Notes under the pieces: model-generated
Database searches by the model: none
What the model was told of the DNA's origin: nothing
The model's input: the letters and a program-made list of their open reading frames with translations, nothing else
In this document: positions 20,072 through 31,488 of the stretch, one piece after another
Layout: each line of letters starts with the position of its first letter
How positions within the stretch are numbered: the stretch's first letter is position 1
Assembly: GCA_963971575.1 (NCBI GenBank)
Contig: OZ020624.1
Span: 31,818,356-31,882,355, forward strand
Reading direction: 5' to 3'
DNA from: Liopterus haemorrhoidalis
Lineage: Eukaryota > Arthropoda > Insecta > Coleoptera > Dytiscidae
Length of the DNA stretch: 64,000 bases
Position numbers and translations under genes: made by a program

Positions 20072-20480
20072 TTAAGGGGGGGTTGTAGCCCCCTAGCCCC
20101 CCCTTAAATACGCCCCTGATGGTGCGACATGCGTATGCAAGTCTGCACCAATATTGGTCAAACCTCTTTGACTTGAGATAAGAATACCGTCTCAGTCGCG
20201 AACGCCGCTGAGAACGGTACCCTGCCAGACAAGTTCTCGTGTTTTTTTAAAGCTCTTTCCGCCGATAGTATTAAACTATCGCCCAGGGGGTCGGACGTGG
20301 ACCGAAGAGCAGGATGGTAACCAATTTTAAATCCAAAATATTATCAGATTCCAAAAAAATTGGACTTACAGCACCCTTACCCCCCAGGCACAGCCCCAAT
20401 TTAATTTTAAAAAATTACCGGTAATTTTTTAAAAAATATTGGGGATGTGCCCCCTAACTTTATTTATTAAAGTTAGGAAT
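20072..20480. other. Palindrome-rich segment before satellite I
   Basis: Three strong inverted repeats: TTAAGGGGGGG with its inverse about 15 nt later (20072-20106); a near-perfect ~33-bp-armed palindrome centred on ACC|GGT at 20387-20453 (outer arms GGCACA...TGTGCC); and CTAACTT...AAGTTAG at 20454-20476. No ORF. I cannot classify the element. Confidence 0.7.
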
Positions 20481-20529
20481 GTTTAGCTAAACATAAAAAA
20501 ATTAAAATATATTGTACTTACAAAAACCT

Positions 20530-22310
20530 GAAATAAAATTGTTAATAAAGCACGCAAGAAGCAAAGCGCAAAATTTTAGTACATAAGTTTTTACTTACTC
20601 ACAAATATACCTAAAATGAAGAGAACAAGACAAAATCACAGATGACACATAGAAAACAAAGTGAAAAATATACATAAGTGTATACTTACTCTTAAATACA
20701 CCTAAAAAGAAGAGAACAAGACAAAATCACAGATAGCAAACAGAAATCAAATTGAAAAATATACATAAGTGTGTACTTACTCAAAAATACACCTAAAAAG
20801 AAGAGAACAAGACAAAATCACAGATAGAAAACAGAAATCAAATTGAAAAATATACATAAGTGTGTACTTACTCAAAAATATACCTAAAAAGAAGAGAACA
20901 AGACAAAATCACAGATAGCAAACAGAAATCAAATTGAAAAATATACATAAGTGAGTACTTACTCAAAAATATACCTAAAAAGAAGAGAACAAGACAAAAT
21001 CACAGATAGCAAACAGAAATCAAATTGAAAAATATACATAAGTGAGTACTTACTCAAAAATATACCTAAAAAGAAGAGAACAAGACAAAATCACAGATAG
21101 CAAACAGAAATCAAATTGAAAAATATACATAAGTGAGTACTTACTCAAAAATATACCTAAAAACAAGAGAACAAGACAAAATTACAGTTGGCCAATAGAA
21201 ATCAAATTGCAAAATATACATAAGTGAGTACTTACTCAAAAATATACCTAAAAAGAAGAGAACAAGACAAAATCACAGTTGGCCAATAGAAATCAAATTG
21301 CAAAATATACATAAGTGAGTACTTACTCAAAAATATACCTAAAAACAAGAGAACAAGACAAAATCACAGTTGGCCAACAGAAAACAAATTGAAAAATATA
21401 CATAAGTGAGTACTTACTCAAAAATATACCTAAAAAGAAGAGAACAAGACAAAATCACAGATAGCAAACAGAAATCAAATTGAAAAATATACATAAGTGT
21501 GTACTTACTCAAAAATATACCTAAAAAGAAGAGAACAAGACAAAATCACAGTTGGCCAACAGAAAACAAAGTGAAAATTATACATAAGTGAGTACTTACT
21601 CAAAAATATACCTAAAAAGAAGAGAACAAGACAAAATCACAGATAGCAAACAGAAATCAAATTGAAAAATATACATAAGTGTGTACTTACTCAAAAATAT
21701 ACCTAAAAAGAAGAGAACAAGACAAAATCACATTTGGCCAACAGAAAACAAAGTGAAAAATATACATAAGTGAGTACTTACTCAAAAATATACCTAAAAA
21801 GAAGAGAACAAGACAAAATCACAGATAGCAAACAGAAATCAAATTAAAAAATATACATAAGTGTGTACTTACTCAAAAATACACCTAAAAACAAGAGAAC
21901 AAGACAAAATCACAGTTGGCAAACAGAAATCAAATAGAAAAATATACATAAGTGAGTACTTACTCAAAAATACATCTAAAAAGAAGAGAACAAGACAAAA
22001 TCACAGATAACAAACAGAAATCAAATAGAAAAATATACATAAGTGTGTACTTACTCAAAAATACACCTAAAAACAAGAGAACAAGACAAAATCACAGATA
22101 ACAAACAGAAATCAAATAGAAAAATATACATAAGTGTACTTACTCAAAAATACACCTAAAAACAAGAGAACAAGACAAAATCACAGTTGGCAAACAGAAA
22201 TCAAATAGAAAAATATACATAAGTGAGTACTTACTCAAAAATACACCTAAAAAGAAGAGAACAAGACAAAATCACAGATGACAAATAGAAAGCAAAGTCA
22301 AAAAATAAAT
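20530..22310. repeat. Satellite I: 91-bp tandem repeat, about 19 copies
   Basis: The landmark TACTTACTC falls at 20774, 20865, 20956, 21047 and 21138, always 91 bp apart. Between the first (20592) and last (22228) copies the total offset is 18 periods minus 2 bp, explained by one GT loss near 22135. Each monomer contains TGAGTA-CT-TACTCA, a small perfect inverted repeat, in most copies. Variation is in substitutions (AGATAGCAA versus AGTTGGCCAA variants). No coding potential. Confidence 0.93.
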
Positions 22311-23467
22311 AGGGGCTATAAAATTTTATTTATTTATTTTACATCGGCTTATTTCCAGTCCTGATAAGGACTACCTAGTCCTGAAAAGGACTACCAGATT
22401 GCTTTTCTCTTTAAAATCTTATCTATTTTCTCTGTTGATTTAATGTTCAATACTTTTTAAAAGTTTTCTCCAATTTTTTTTTTTTGCTTTAGTTTTCCAT
22501 TCTACTCATTTTCATATTTTCTCTTAATATTTATTTTCCATATTTAATTGCCATTTAGAATTTTCTCTTTAAAATCTTATCCATTTTCTCTGTTAATTTT
22601 ATGTAATTTTTTAAAAGTTTATCTCCACAATTTTTTTTTTTTGCTTTAGTTTTCCATTCTACTCATTTTCATATTTTCTCTTAATATTTATTTTCCATAT
22701 TTAATTGCCATTTAGAATTTTCTCTTTAAAATCTTATCCATTTTTTCTGTTAATTTTATGTAATTTTTTAAAAGTTTATCTCCACAATTTTTTTTTTTTT
22801 TTGCTATACTTTTCTCTTCTACTCATTTCCATATTCTCTCTTAATATTTATTTTTCATAATTAATTGCCCTCATGTCCTTTTACTGAGTAGGGATCCGTC
22901 AGGATTACCAGTCCTGATAAGGACTACCTAGTCCTAAAAAGGACTACCTGACAACTTTTCTCTTTAAAATCTCATCCATTTTCTCTGTTGATTCAATGTA
23001 ATTTTTTAAAAGTTTATCTCCACAATTTTCTATTTTTGTTATAGTTTTCTCTTCTACTCATTTTCATATTATTTCTTAATATTTATTTTCCATATTTAAT
23101 TGCCCTCATGTCCTTTTACTGAGTAGATTAACTTCTAGTGTTTTGTGCAATTACCAGGTTACTTTCTTAAAGCATCTCCTAGTTATCTCCATTTTCTATA
23201 CAAGTTTTGTTTTGCCTCTTGGTCTCTATCTCCTGGGCAATTATCTCCCATAAATACTTGTACGAAATATATTTAACATCATTCTGATGCATTATAACAA
23301 ATGTTTTCAATTTGTTTGGGCTTTGTTCTGAATTCCTCCCTAAAATTCATGAAAACACAAAGAACACTTTATTTGTGTTCGAATTTCGGACTTTTGTCCT
23401 TTCAGGGTGTTTTTATTTCCAAATTTATTTTACATATTCTTTTATAAAACTAAAACTAAAACTACCT

Positions 23468-23540
23468 AGTCCTGAAAAGGACTTAGTCCTGAAAAGGACT
23501 ACCTAGTCCTAAAAAGGACTATCTAGTCCTGAAAAGGACT
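23468..23540. repeat. Hairpin microarray 1 (4 copies)
   Basis: Four copies of AGTCCTGAAAAGGACT or its one-base variant with TAAA; spacing is 16-20 bp. Confidence 0.9.
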
Positions 23541-25330
23541 ACCTGATTACTTTTACAGGGGTTAAGCCCCCAACCGGGCTCCACTACTCCCCTACACCCG
23601 GTCCCATCCACCTAACTTATTAATTCCTGAAAAATATTAAACAAGTCCGAAAATAAAAAGGGCTACAAAATTTTATTAACTTATTTATTTATTCATTTTA
23701 CATCGGCCTATTTCTTCATCTTCTTTGTACCATCATCCAATAGAACATTGGACGCCATTAGGCGTTTATATGGATGGATTACCGTCAGGATTGCTAGTCC
23801 TGAAAAGGACTACCTGACTACTTTTCTGTTTAAAATCTTATCCATTTTCTCTGTTGATTCAATGTAATTTTTTAAAAGTTTATCTCCACAATTTTCTATT
23901 TTTGCTATACTCTTCTCTTCTACTAATTTCCATATTCTCTCTTAATATTAATTTTCCATATTTAATTGCCTTCTTGTTGTTTTACTGAGTAGATTGACTT
24001 CTAGTGCTTTTTGAAGTTACCAGGTTACTTTCTTAAAGCGTCTCTTATTTATCTCCATTTTCTGTACAATTTTTGTTTTGCCTTTTTGCCTCTTTCTTCT
24101 GGGCAGTTATTTCCCATAAATGGACACCATAAGGATGGATTAGCGTCAGGATTGACAGTGACTACCTTACTAATTTTCTCTTTAAAATCTTATCCATTTT
24201 CTCTGTTGATTTAATGTAATTTTTTAAAAGTTTATCTCCACAGTTTTCTATCTTTATTATAATTTTCTCTTCTACTCATTTTCATATTATTTCTTAATAT
24301 TTATTTTCCATATTTAATTGCCCTTATATCCTTTTACTGAGTAGATTAACTTCTAGTGTTATGTGCAGTTACCAGGTTACTTTCTTAAAGCATCTCCTAG
24401 TTATCTCCATTTTCTATACAAGTTTTGTTTTGCCTCTTGGTCTCTATCTCCTGGGCAATTATCTCCCATAAATACTTGTACGAAATATATTTAACATCAT
24501 TCTGATGCATTACAACAAATGTTTTCAATTTGTTTGGGCTTTGTTCCTCCCTAAAATTCATGAAAACACAAAGAACACTTTATTTGTGTTCGAATTTCGG
24601 ACTTTTGTCCTTTCAGGGTGTTTTTATTTCCAAACTTACTTTACATATTTTTTTATAAAACTAAAACTAAACTAAATTTTTCGTGAGAAACTACCTATCT
24701 CACATGAAGCACAGTAATGAAACTGTGCTCTTTAATTTTACAGGGGTTAAGCCCCCAACCGGGCTCCACTACTCCCCTACACCCGGACCCAACCACCTAA
24801 CTTATTTATTCCTGAAAAATATTAAACAAGTAAAAAAATAAAAAGGGCTGCAAAATTTTATTAACTTATTTATTTATTTATTTTACATCGGCCTATTTCT
24901 TCATCTTCTCTTAAAATCTTATCCATTTTCTCTCTGTTCCTTATTTTATTTTCCATATTTAATTGCCCTCATGTCCTTTTACTGAGTAGATTTACTTCTA
25001 GTGTTTTGTGAAGTTACCAGGTTACTTTCTTAAAGCATCTCCTAGTTATCTCCATTTTCTATACAAGTTTTGTTTTGCCTTTTAGTCTCTATCTCCTGGG
25101 CAATTATCTCCCATAAATACTTGTACAAAATATATTTAACATCATTCTGATGCATTATAACAAATGTTTTCAATTTGTTTGGGCTTTGTTCTGAATTCCT
25201 CCCTAAAATTCATGAAAACACAAAGAACACTTTATTTGTGTTCGAATTTCGGACTTTTGTCCTTTCAGGGTGTTTTTATTTCCAAATTTATTTTACATAT
25301 TCTTTTATAAAACTAAAACTAAAACTACCT

Positions 25331-25586
25331 AGTCCTGAAAAGGACTATTTAGTCCTGAAAAGGACTACCTAGTCCTGAAAAGGACTATTTAGTCCTGAAA
25401 AGGACTACCTAGTCCTGAAAAGGACTATTTAGTCCTGAAAAGAACTACCTAGTCCTGAAAAGGACTATTTAGTCCTGAAAAGGACTACCTAGTCCTGAAA
25501 AGGACTATCTAGTCCTGAAAAGGACTATCTAGTCCTGAAAAGGACTATCTAGTCCTGAAAAGGACTATCTAGTCCTGAAAAGGACT
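25331..25586. repeat. Hairpin microarray 2 (13 copies, exact 20-bp period)
   Basis: AGTCCTGAAAAGGACT starts at 25331 and every 20 bp through 25571, without any indel. Twelve of 13 stems are perfect; one has AGAACT. Linkers alternate ACCT, ATTT and ATCT. Confidence 0.95.
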
Positions 25587-27018
25587 ACCTGATTATTTTA
25601 CAGGGGTTAAGCCCCCAACCGGGCTCCACTACTCCCCTACACCCGGACCCAACCTCCTAACTTATTATTTTCTGAAAAATATTAAACAAGTCCGAAAATA
25701 AAAAGGGCTGCAAAATTTTATTAACTTATTTATTTATTTATTTTACATTGGCCTATTTCTTCATCTTCTCTCTTCAAAATCTTATCCATTTTCTCTGTGT
25801 TGATTTAATGTAATTTTTTAAAAGTTTATCTCCACGATTTTGTATTTTTGTTATAGTTTTCTCTTCTACTCATTTTCATATTCCTTCTTAATATTTATTT
25901 TCCATATTTAATTGCCCTCATGTCCTTTTACTGAGTAGATTTACTTCTAGTGTTTTGCGAAGTTATCAGGTTACTTTTTTAAAACATCTCCTATTTATTT
26001 CCACATTCTATACAATTTTTATTTTGCCTTTATGCCTCTTTCTCCTGGGCAGTTATTTCCCATAAATATTTGTTCAAAATATATTTAACATCATTCTGAT
26101 GCATTACAACAAATGTTTTCCATTTGTTTTGGCTTTGTTCCTCCCTAAAATTCATGAAAACACAAAGAACACTTTATTTGTGTTCTAAGTTCGGACTTTT
26201 GTCCTTTCAGGGTGTTTTTATTTCCAAATTTACTTTACATATTCTTTTATAAAACTAAAACTAAACTAAATTTTTCGTGAGAAAATACCTATCTCACATG
26301 AAACACAGTAATGAAACTGTGCTCTTTAATTTTACAGGGGTTAAGCCCCCAACCGGGCTCCACTACTCCCCTACACCCGGACCCAGCCACCTAACTTATT
26401 ATTTTCTGAAAAATATTAAACAAGTCCGAAAATAAAAACGGGCTGCAAAATTTTATTAACTTATTTATTTATTTATTTTACATCGGCCTATTTCTTCATC
26501 TTCTCTCTTCAAAATCTTATCCATTTTCTCTGTTGATTTAATGTAATTTTTTAAAAGTTTATTTCCACGATTTTCTATTTTTGTTATTGTTTTCTCTTCT
26601 ACTCATTTTCATATTATTTCTTAATATTTATTTTCCATATTTAATTGCTCTCATGTCCATTTACTGAGTAGATTTACTTCTAGTGTTTTGTGCAATTACC
26701 AGGTTACTTTCTTAAAGCATCTCCTAGTTATCTCCATTTTCTATACAAGTTTTGTTTTGCCTTTTCGTCTCTATCTCCTGGGCAATTATCTCCCATAAAT
26801 ACTTGTACAAAATATATTTAACATCATTCTGATGCATTACAACAAATGTTTTCAATTTGTTTGGGCTTTGTTCTGAATTCTTCCCTAAAATTCATGAAAA
26901 CACAAAGAACACTTTATTTGTGTTCGAATTTCGGACTTTTGTCCTTTCAGGGTGTTTTTATTTCCAAATTTATTTTACAATGAACTTTACATATTCTTTT
27001 ATAAAACTAAAACTACCT

Positions 27019-27250
27019 AGTCCTGAAAAGGACTACCTAGTCCTGAAAAGGACTACCTAGTCCTGAAAAGGACTACCTAGTCCTGAAAAGGACTACCTAG
27101 TCCTGAAAAGGACTACCTAGTCCTGAAAAGAACTACCTAGCCCTGAAAAGAACTACCTAGTCCTGAAAAGGACTTTCTAGTCCTGAAAAGGACTACCTAG
27201 TCCTGAAAAGGACTACCTAGTCCTGAAAAGGACTTTCTAGTCCTGAAAAG
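27019..27250. repeat. Hairpin microarray 3 (12 copies, exact 20-bp period)
   Basis: Copies start at 27019 and every 20 bp to 27239, the last truncated. Two adjacent copies have weakened 3' arms (AAGAACT), and in one the 5' arm also changed (AGCCCT). Confidence 0.95.
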
Positions 27251-29165
27251 TCCGAAAATAAGTCCGAAAATAAAAAAGGCTACTAAATTTTATTTACTTA
27301 TTTATTTATTTATTTTACATCAGCCTATTTCTCCATCTTCTTTGTACCATCATCCAATAGAACATTGGACGCCATTAGGCGTTTATATGGATGGGTTACC
27401 ATCAGGATTACCAGTCCTGATAAGGACTACCTTATTACTTTTCTCTTTAAAATCTCATCCATTTTCTCTGTTGATTTAATGTAATTTTTTAAAAGTTTAT
27501 CTCCACAATTTTCTATTTTTGTTACAGTTTTCTCTTCTACTCATTTTCATATTCCTTCTAAATATTTATTTTCCATATTTAATTGCCCTCATGTCCTTTT
27601 ACTGAGTAGATTACTTCTAGTGTTTTGTGAAGTTACCAGGTTACTTTCTTAAAGCATCTCCTAATTATCTGCATTTCCTATACAAGTTTTGTTTTGCCTT
27701 TTTGTCTCTATCTCCTAGGCAATTATCTCCCATAAATACTTGTTCAAAATATATATAACATCATTCTGATGCATTACAACAAATGTTTTCAATTTGTTGG
27801 GCTTTGTTCTGAATTCCTCCCTAAAATTCATGAAAACATAAAGAACACTTTATTTGTGTTCTAAATTCGGACTTTTGTCCTTTCAGGGTGTTTTTATTTC
27901 CAAATTTACTTTACATATTTTTTTATAAAACTAAAACTAAACTAAATTTTTCGTGAGAAAATACCTATCTCACATGAAGCACAGTAATGAAACTGTGCTC
28001 TTTAATTTTACAGGGGTTAAGCCCCCAACCGGGCTCCACTACTCCCCTACACCCGGACCCAACCACCTAACTTACTAATTCCTGAAAAATATTAAACAAG
28101 TCCGAAAATAAAAAGGGCTACAAAATTTTATTTAATTATTTATTTATTTATTTTACATCGGCCTATTTCTCCATCTTCTTTGTGCCATAATCCAATAGAA
28201 CATTGGACGCCATTAGGCGTTTATATGGATGGATTACCGTCAGGATTACCAGTCCTGATAAGGACTACCTTATTACTTTTCTCTTCAAAATCTTATCCAT
28301 TTTCTCTGTTGATTTAATGTAATTTTTTAATAGTGTATCTCCACAATTTTCTATTTTTGTTATAATTTTCTCTTCTACTTATTTTCATACTATTTCTTAA
28401 TATTTATTTTCCATATTTAATTGCCCTCATATCCTTTTACTGAGTAGATTTACTTCTAGTGTTTTGTGAAGTTACCAGGTTACTTTCTTAAAGCATCTCC
28501 TAGTTATCTCTATTTTCTATACAAGTTTTGTTTTGCCTTTTTGTCTCTATCTCCTGGGCAATTATTTCCCTTAAATACTTGTACAAAATATATTTAACAT
28601 CATTTTTAATTGTCTCCACAATTTTCTATTTTTGTTATAGTTTTCTCTTCTACTCATTTTTATATTCTTTCTTCATATTTAATTGCTCTCATGTCCATTT
28701 ACTGAGTAGATTTACTTCTAGTGTTTTGCGAAGTTATCAGGTTACTTTCTTAAAACATCTCCTATTTATTTCCACATTCTATATAATTTTTGTTTTGCCT
28801 TTATGCCTCTTTCTTCTGGGCAGTTATTTCCCATAAATATTTGTTCAAAATATATTTAACATCATTCTGATGCATTATAACAAATGTTTTCAATTTGTTT
28901 TGGCTTTGTTCCTCCCTAAAATTCATGAAAACACAAAGAACACTTTATTTGTGTTCGAATTTCGGACTTTTGTCCTTTCAGGGTGTTTTTATTTCCAAAC
29001 TTACTTTACATATTCTTTTATAAAACTAAAACTAAACTAAATTTTTCGTGAGAAAATACCTATCTCACATGAAGCACAGTAATGAAACTGTGCTCTTTAA
29101 TTTTACAGGGGTCAAGCCCCCAACCGGGCTCCACTACTCCCCTACACCCGGACCCAACCACCTTA

Positions 29166-31488
29166 ATTTTTAATTATATTATTTAATGTAATTTTGAAAG
29201 TTTGACGTGAGAAAATAACAGTCTCACATGATGCTCAGTTGATTTTGTATTTTACAGGGTTCAGGCCCCCAATTGGGCTCTATTTTCCCTCTACACCCGA
29301 ACCTAGACGCCTAAATTATTAAATAAATTACTTAATCTAATTTTAAAAATTTGTCGTGAACAACCCGTCTCACGTGAAGCACAGTAATGAAACTGTGCTT
29401 TTAATTTTACAAGGTTCAGGCCCCCAATTGGGCTCTATTTTCCCTCTACACCCGAACCTAGACGCCTAAATTATTAAATAAATTACTTAATCTAATTTTA
29501 AAAATTTGTCGTGAACAACCCGTCTCACGTGAAGCACAGTAATGAAACTGTGCTTTTAATTTTACAGGGTTCAGGCCCCCAATTGGGCTCTATTTTCCCT
29601 CTACACCCGAACCTAGCCGCCTAAATTATTAAATAAATTACTTAATCTAATTTTAAAAATTTGTCGTGAACAACCCGTCTCACGTGAAGCACAGTAATGA
29701 AACTGTGCTTTTAATTTTACAGGGTTCAGGCCCCCAATTGGGCTCTATTTTCCCTCTACACCCGAACCTAGACGCCTAAATTATTAAATAAATTACTTAA
29801 TCTAATTTTAAAAATTTGTCGTGAACTACCCGTCTCACGTGAAGCACAGTAATGAAACTGTGCTTTTAATTTTACAAGGGTCAGGCCCCCAATTGGGCTC
29901 TATCTTTCCCCTACACCCGAACCTTGCCACCTAAATTATTAAATAAATTACTTAATCTAATTTTAAAAGTTTGTCGTGATCTGCCCGTCTCACGTGAAGC
30001 ACAGTAATGAAACTGTGCTTTTTAATTTTACAGAATTCAGGCCCCCAATTGGGCTCTATCTTTCCCCTACACTCGAACCTTTCCGCCTAAATTATTAAAT
30101 AAATTACTTAATCTAATTTTAAAAGTTTGTCGTGATCTGCCCGTCTCACGTGAAGCACAGTAATGAAACTGTGCTCAATAATTTTACAGGGGTCAAGCCC
30201 CCAACCAGGCTCCACTACTCCCCTACACCCGGACCCAACCACCTTAATTTTTATTTATATTATTTAATTTAATTTTGAAAGTTTGACGTGGGAAAATAAC
30301 AGTTTCACATGATGCTCAGTTGATTTTGTATTTTACAGGGTTCAGGCCCCCAATTGGGCTCTATCTTTCCCCTACACTCGAACCTAGACGCCTAAATTAT
30401 TAATTAAATTACTTAATCTAATTTTAAAAGTTTGTCGTGAACTACCCGTCTCACGTGAAGCACAGTAATGAAACTGTGCTCAATAATTTTACAGGGGTCA
30501 AGCCCCCAACCAGGCTCCACTACTCCCCTACACCCGGACCCAACCACCTTAATTTTTATTTATATTATTTAATTTAATTTTGAAAGTTTGACGTGAGAAA
30601 ATAACAGTCTCACATGATGCTCAGTTGATTTTGTATTTTACAGGGTTCAGGCCCCCAATTGGGCTCTATCTTTCCCCTACTACCGAACCTAGCCGCCTAA
30701 ATTATTAAATAAATTACTTAATCTAATTTTAAAAATTTGTCGTGAACTACCCGTCTCACGTGAAGCACAGTAATGAAACTGTGCTCAATAATTTTACAGG
30801 GGTCAAGCCCCCAACCAGGCTCCACTACTCCCCTACACCCGGACCCAACCACCTTAATTTTTATTTATATTATTTAATTTAATTTTGAAAGTTTGACGTG
30901 AGAAAATAACAGTCTCACATGATGCTCAGTTGATTTTGTATTTTACAGGGTTCAGGCCCCCAATTGGGCTCTATCTTTCCCCTACTACCGAACCTAGCCG
31001 CCTAAATTATTAAATAAATTACTTAATCTAATTTTAAAAATTTGTCGTGAACTACCCGTCTCACGTGAAGCACAGTAATGAAACTGTGCTCAATAATTTT
31101 ACAGGGGTCAAGCCCCCAACCGGGCTCCACTACTCCCCTACACCCGGACCCAACCACCTACATTTTTAATTATATTATTTAATCAAATTTTGAAAGTTTG
31201 ACGTGAGAAAATAACAGTCTCACATGATGCTCAGTTGATTTTGTATTTTACAGGGTTCAGGCCCCCAATTGGGCTCTATCTTTCCCCTACACCCGAACCT
31301 AGCCGCCTAAATTATTAAATAAATTACTTAACTTATTTTTAAATGTTGTCGTGAACTACCTGTCTCACGTGAAGCACAGTAATGAAACTGTGCATTTAAT
31401 TTTACAGGGGTCAAGCCCCCAACCAGGCTCCACTACTCCCCTACACCCGGACCCAACCACCTAACTTACAAACTAAAATACTTAAACT
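29166..31488. repeat. Satellite II, short-unit block (155-bp monomers and 305-bp dimers)
   Basis: CAGGCCCCCAATTGGGCTCT recurs every 155 bp at 29262, 29417, 29572 and 29727. Further right, two monomer types alternate as a 305-bp dimer; GGGGTCA falls at 30189, 30494, 30799 and 31104. Each monomer has GCACAG-TAATGAAA-CTGTGC or a non-pairing alternative, and a GC-rich block bounded by GGGTC/GACCC or AGGTTC/GAACCT. Confidence 0.9.

Larger units (their letters stand above)
22311..29165. repeat. Satellite II, composite A/B units with hairpin modules
   Basis: Irregular units of 0.65-1.2 kb marked by TTTGGGCTTTGTTC (near 23316, 24532, 25179, 26134, 26861, 27796, 28894). Each ends in a GC-rich block containing AAGCCCCCAACCGGGCTCC. 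After the landmark, A units (23316, 25179, 26861) carry an array of TAGTCCTGAAAAGGACTA hairpins. B units (24532, 26134, 27796, 28894) instead carry a GTGAGA...TCTCAC stem followed by GCACAG-TAATGAAA-CTGTGC. The order is A B A B A B B. Further stems recur: GAACAC/GTGTTC, GGAC-TTTT-GTCC and ACGCC-ATT-AGGCGT. Short ORFs beginning MFGLCSEF in A units are not supported as genes. Confidence 0.85.

Noticed and set aside
23312..23506. Recurrent short ORFs beginning MFGLCSEF at 23312, 25175 and 26857
   Set aside because: They are near-identical because they sit in satellite II A units, run into the hairpin array, and are disrupted in B units; no start context or family match.
25331..25586. CRISPR-like array of short palindromic repeats
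   Set aside because: Repeats are 16 bp with 4-bp linkers and no unique spacers, in a eukaryotic satellite and without cas genes.
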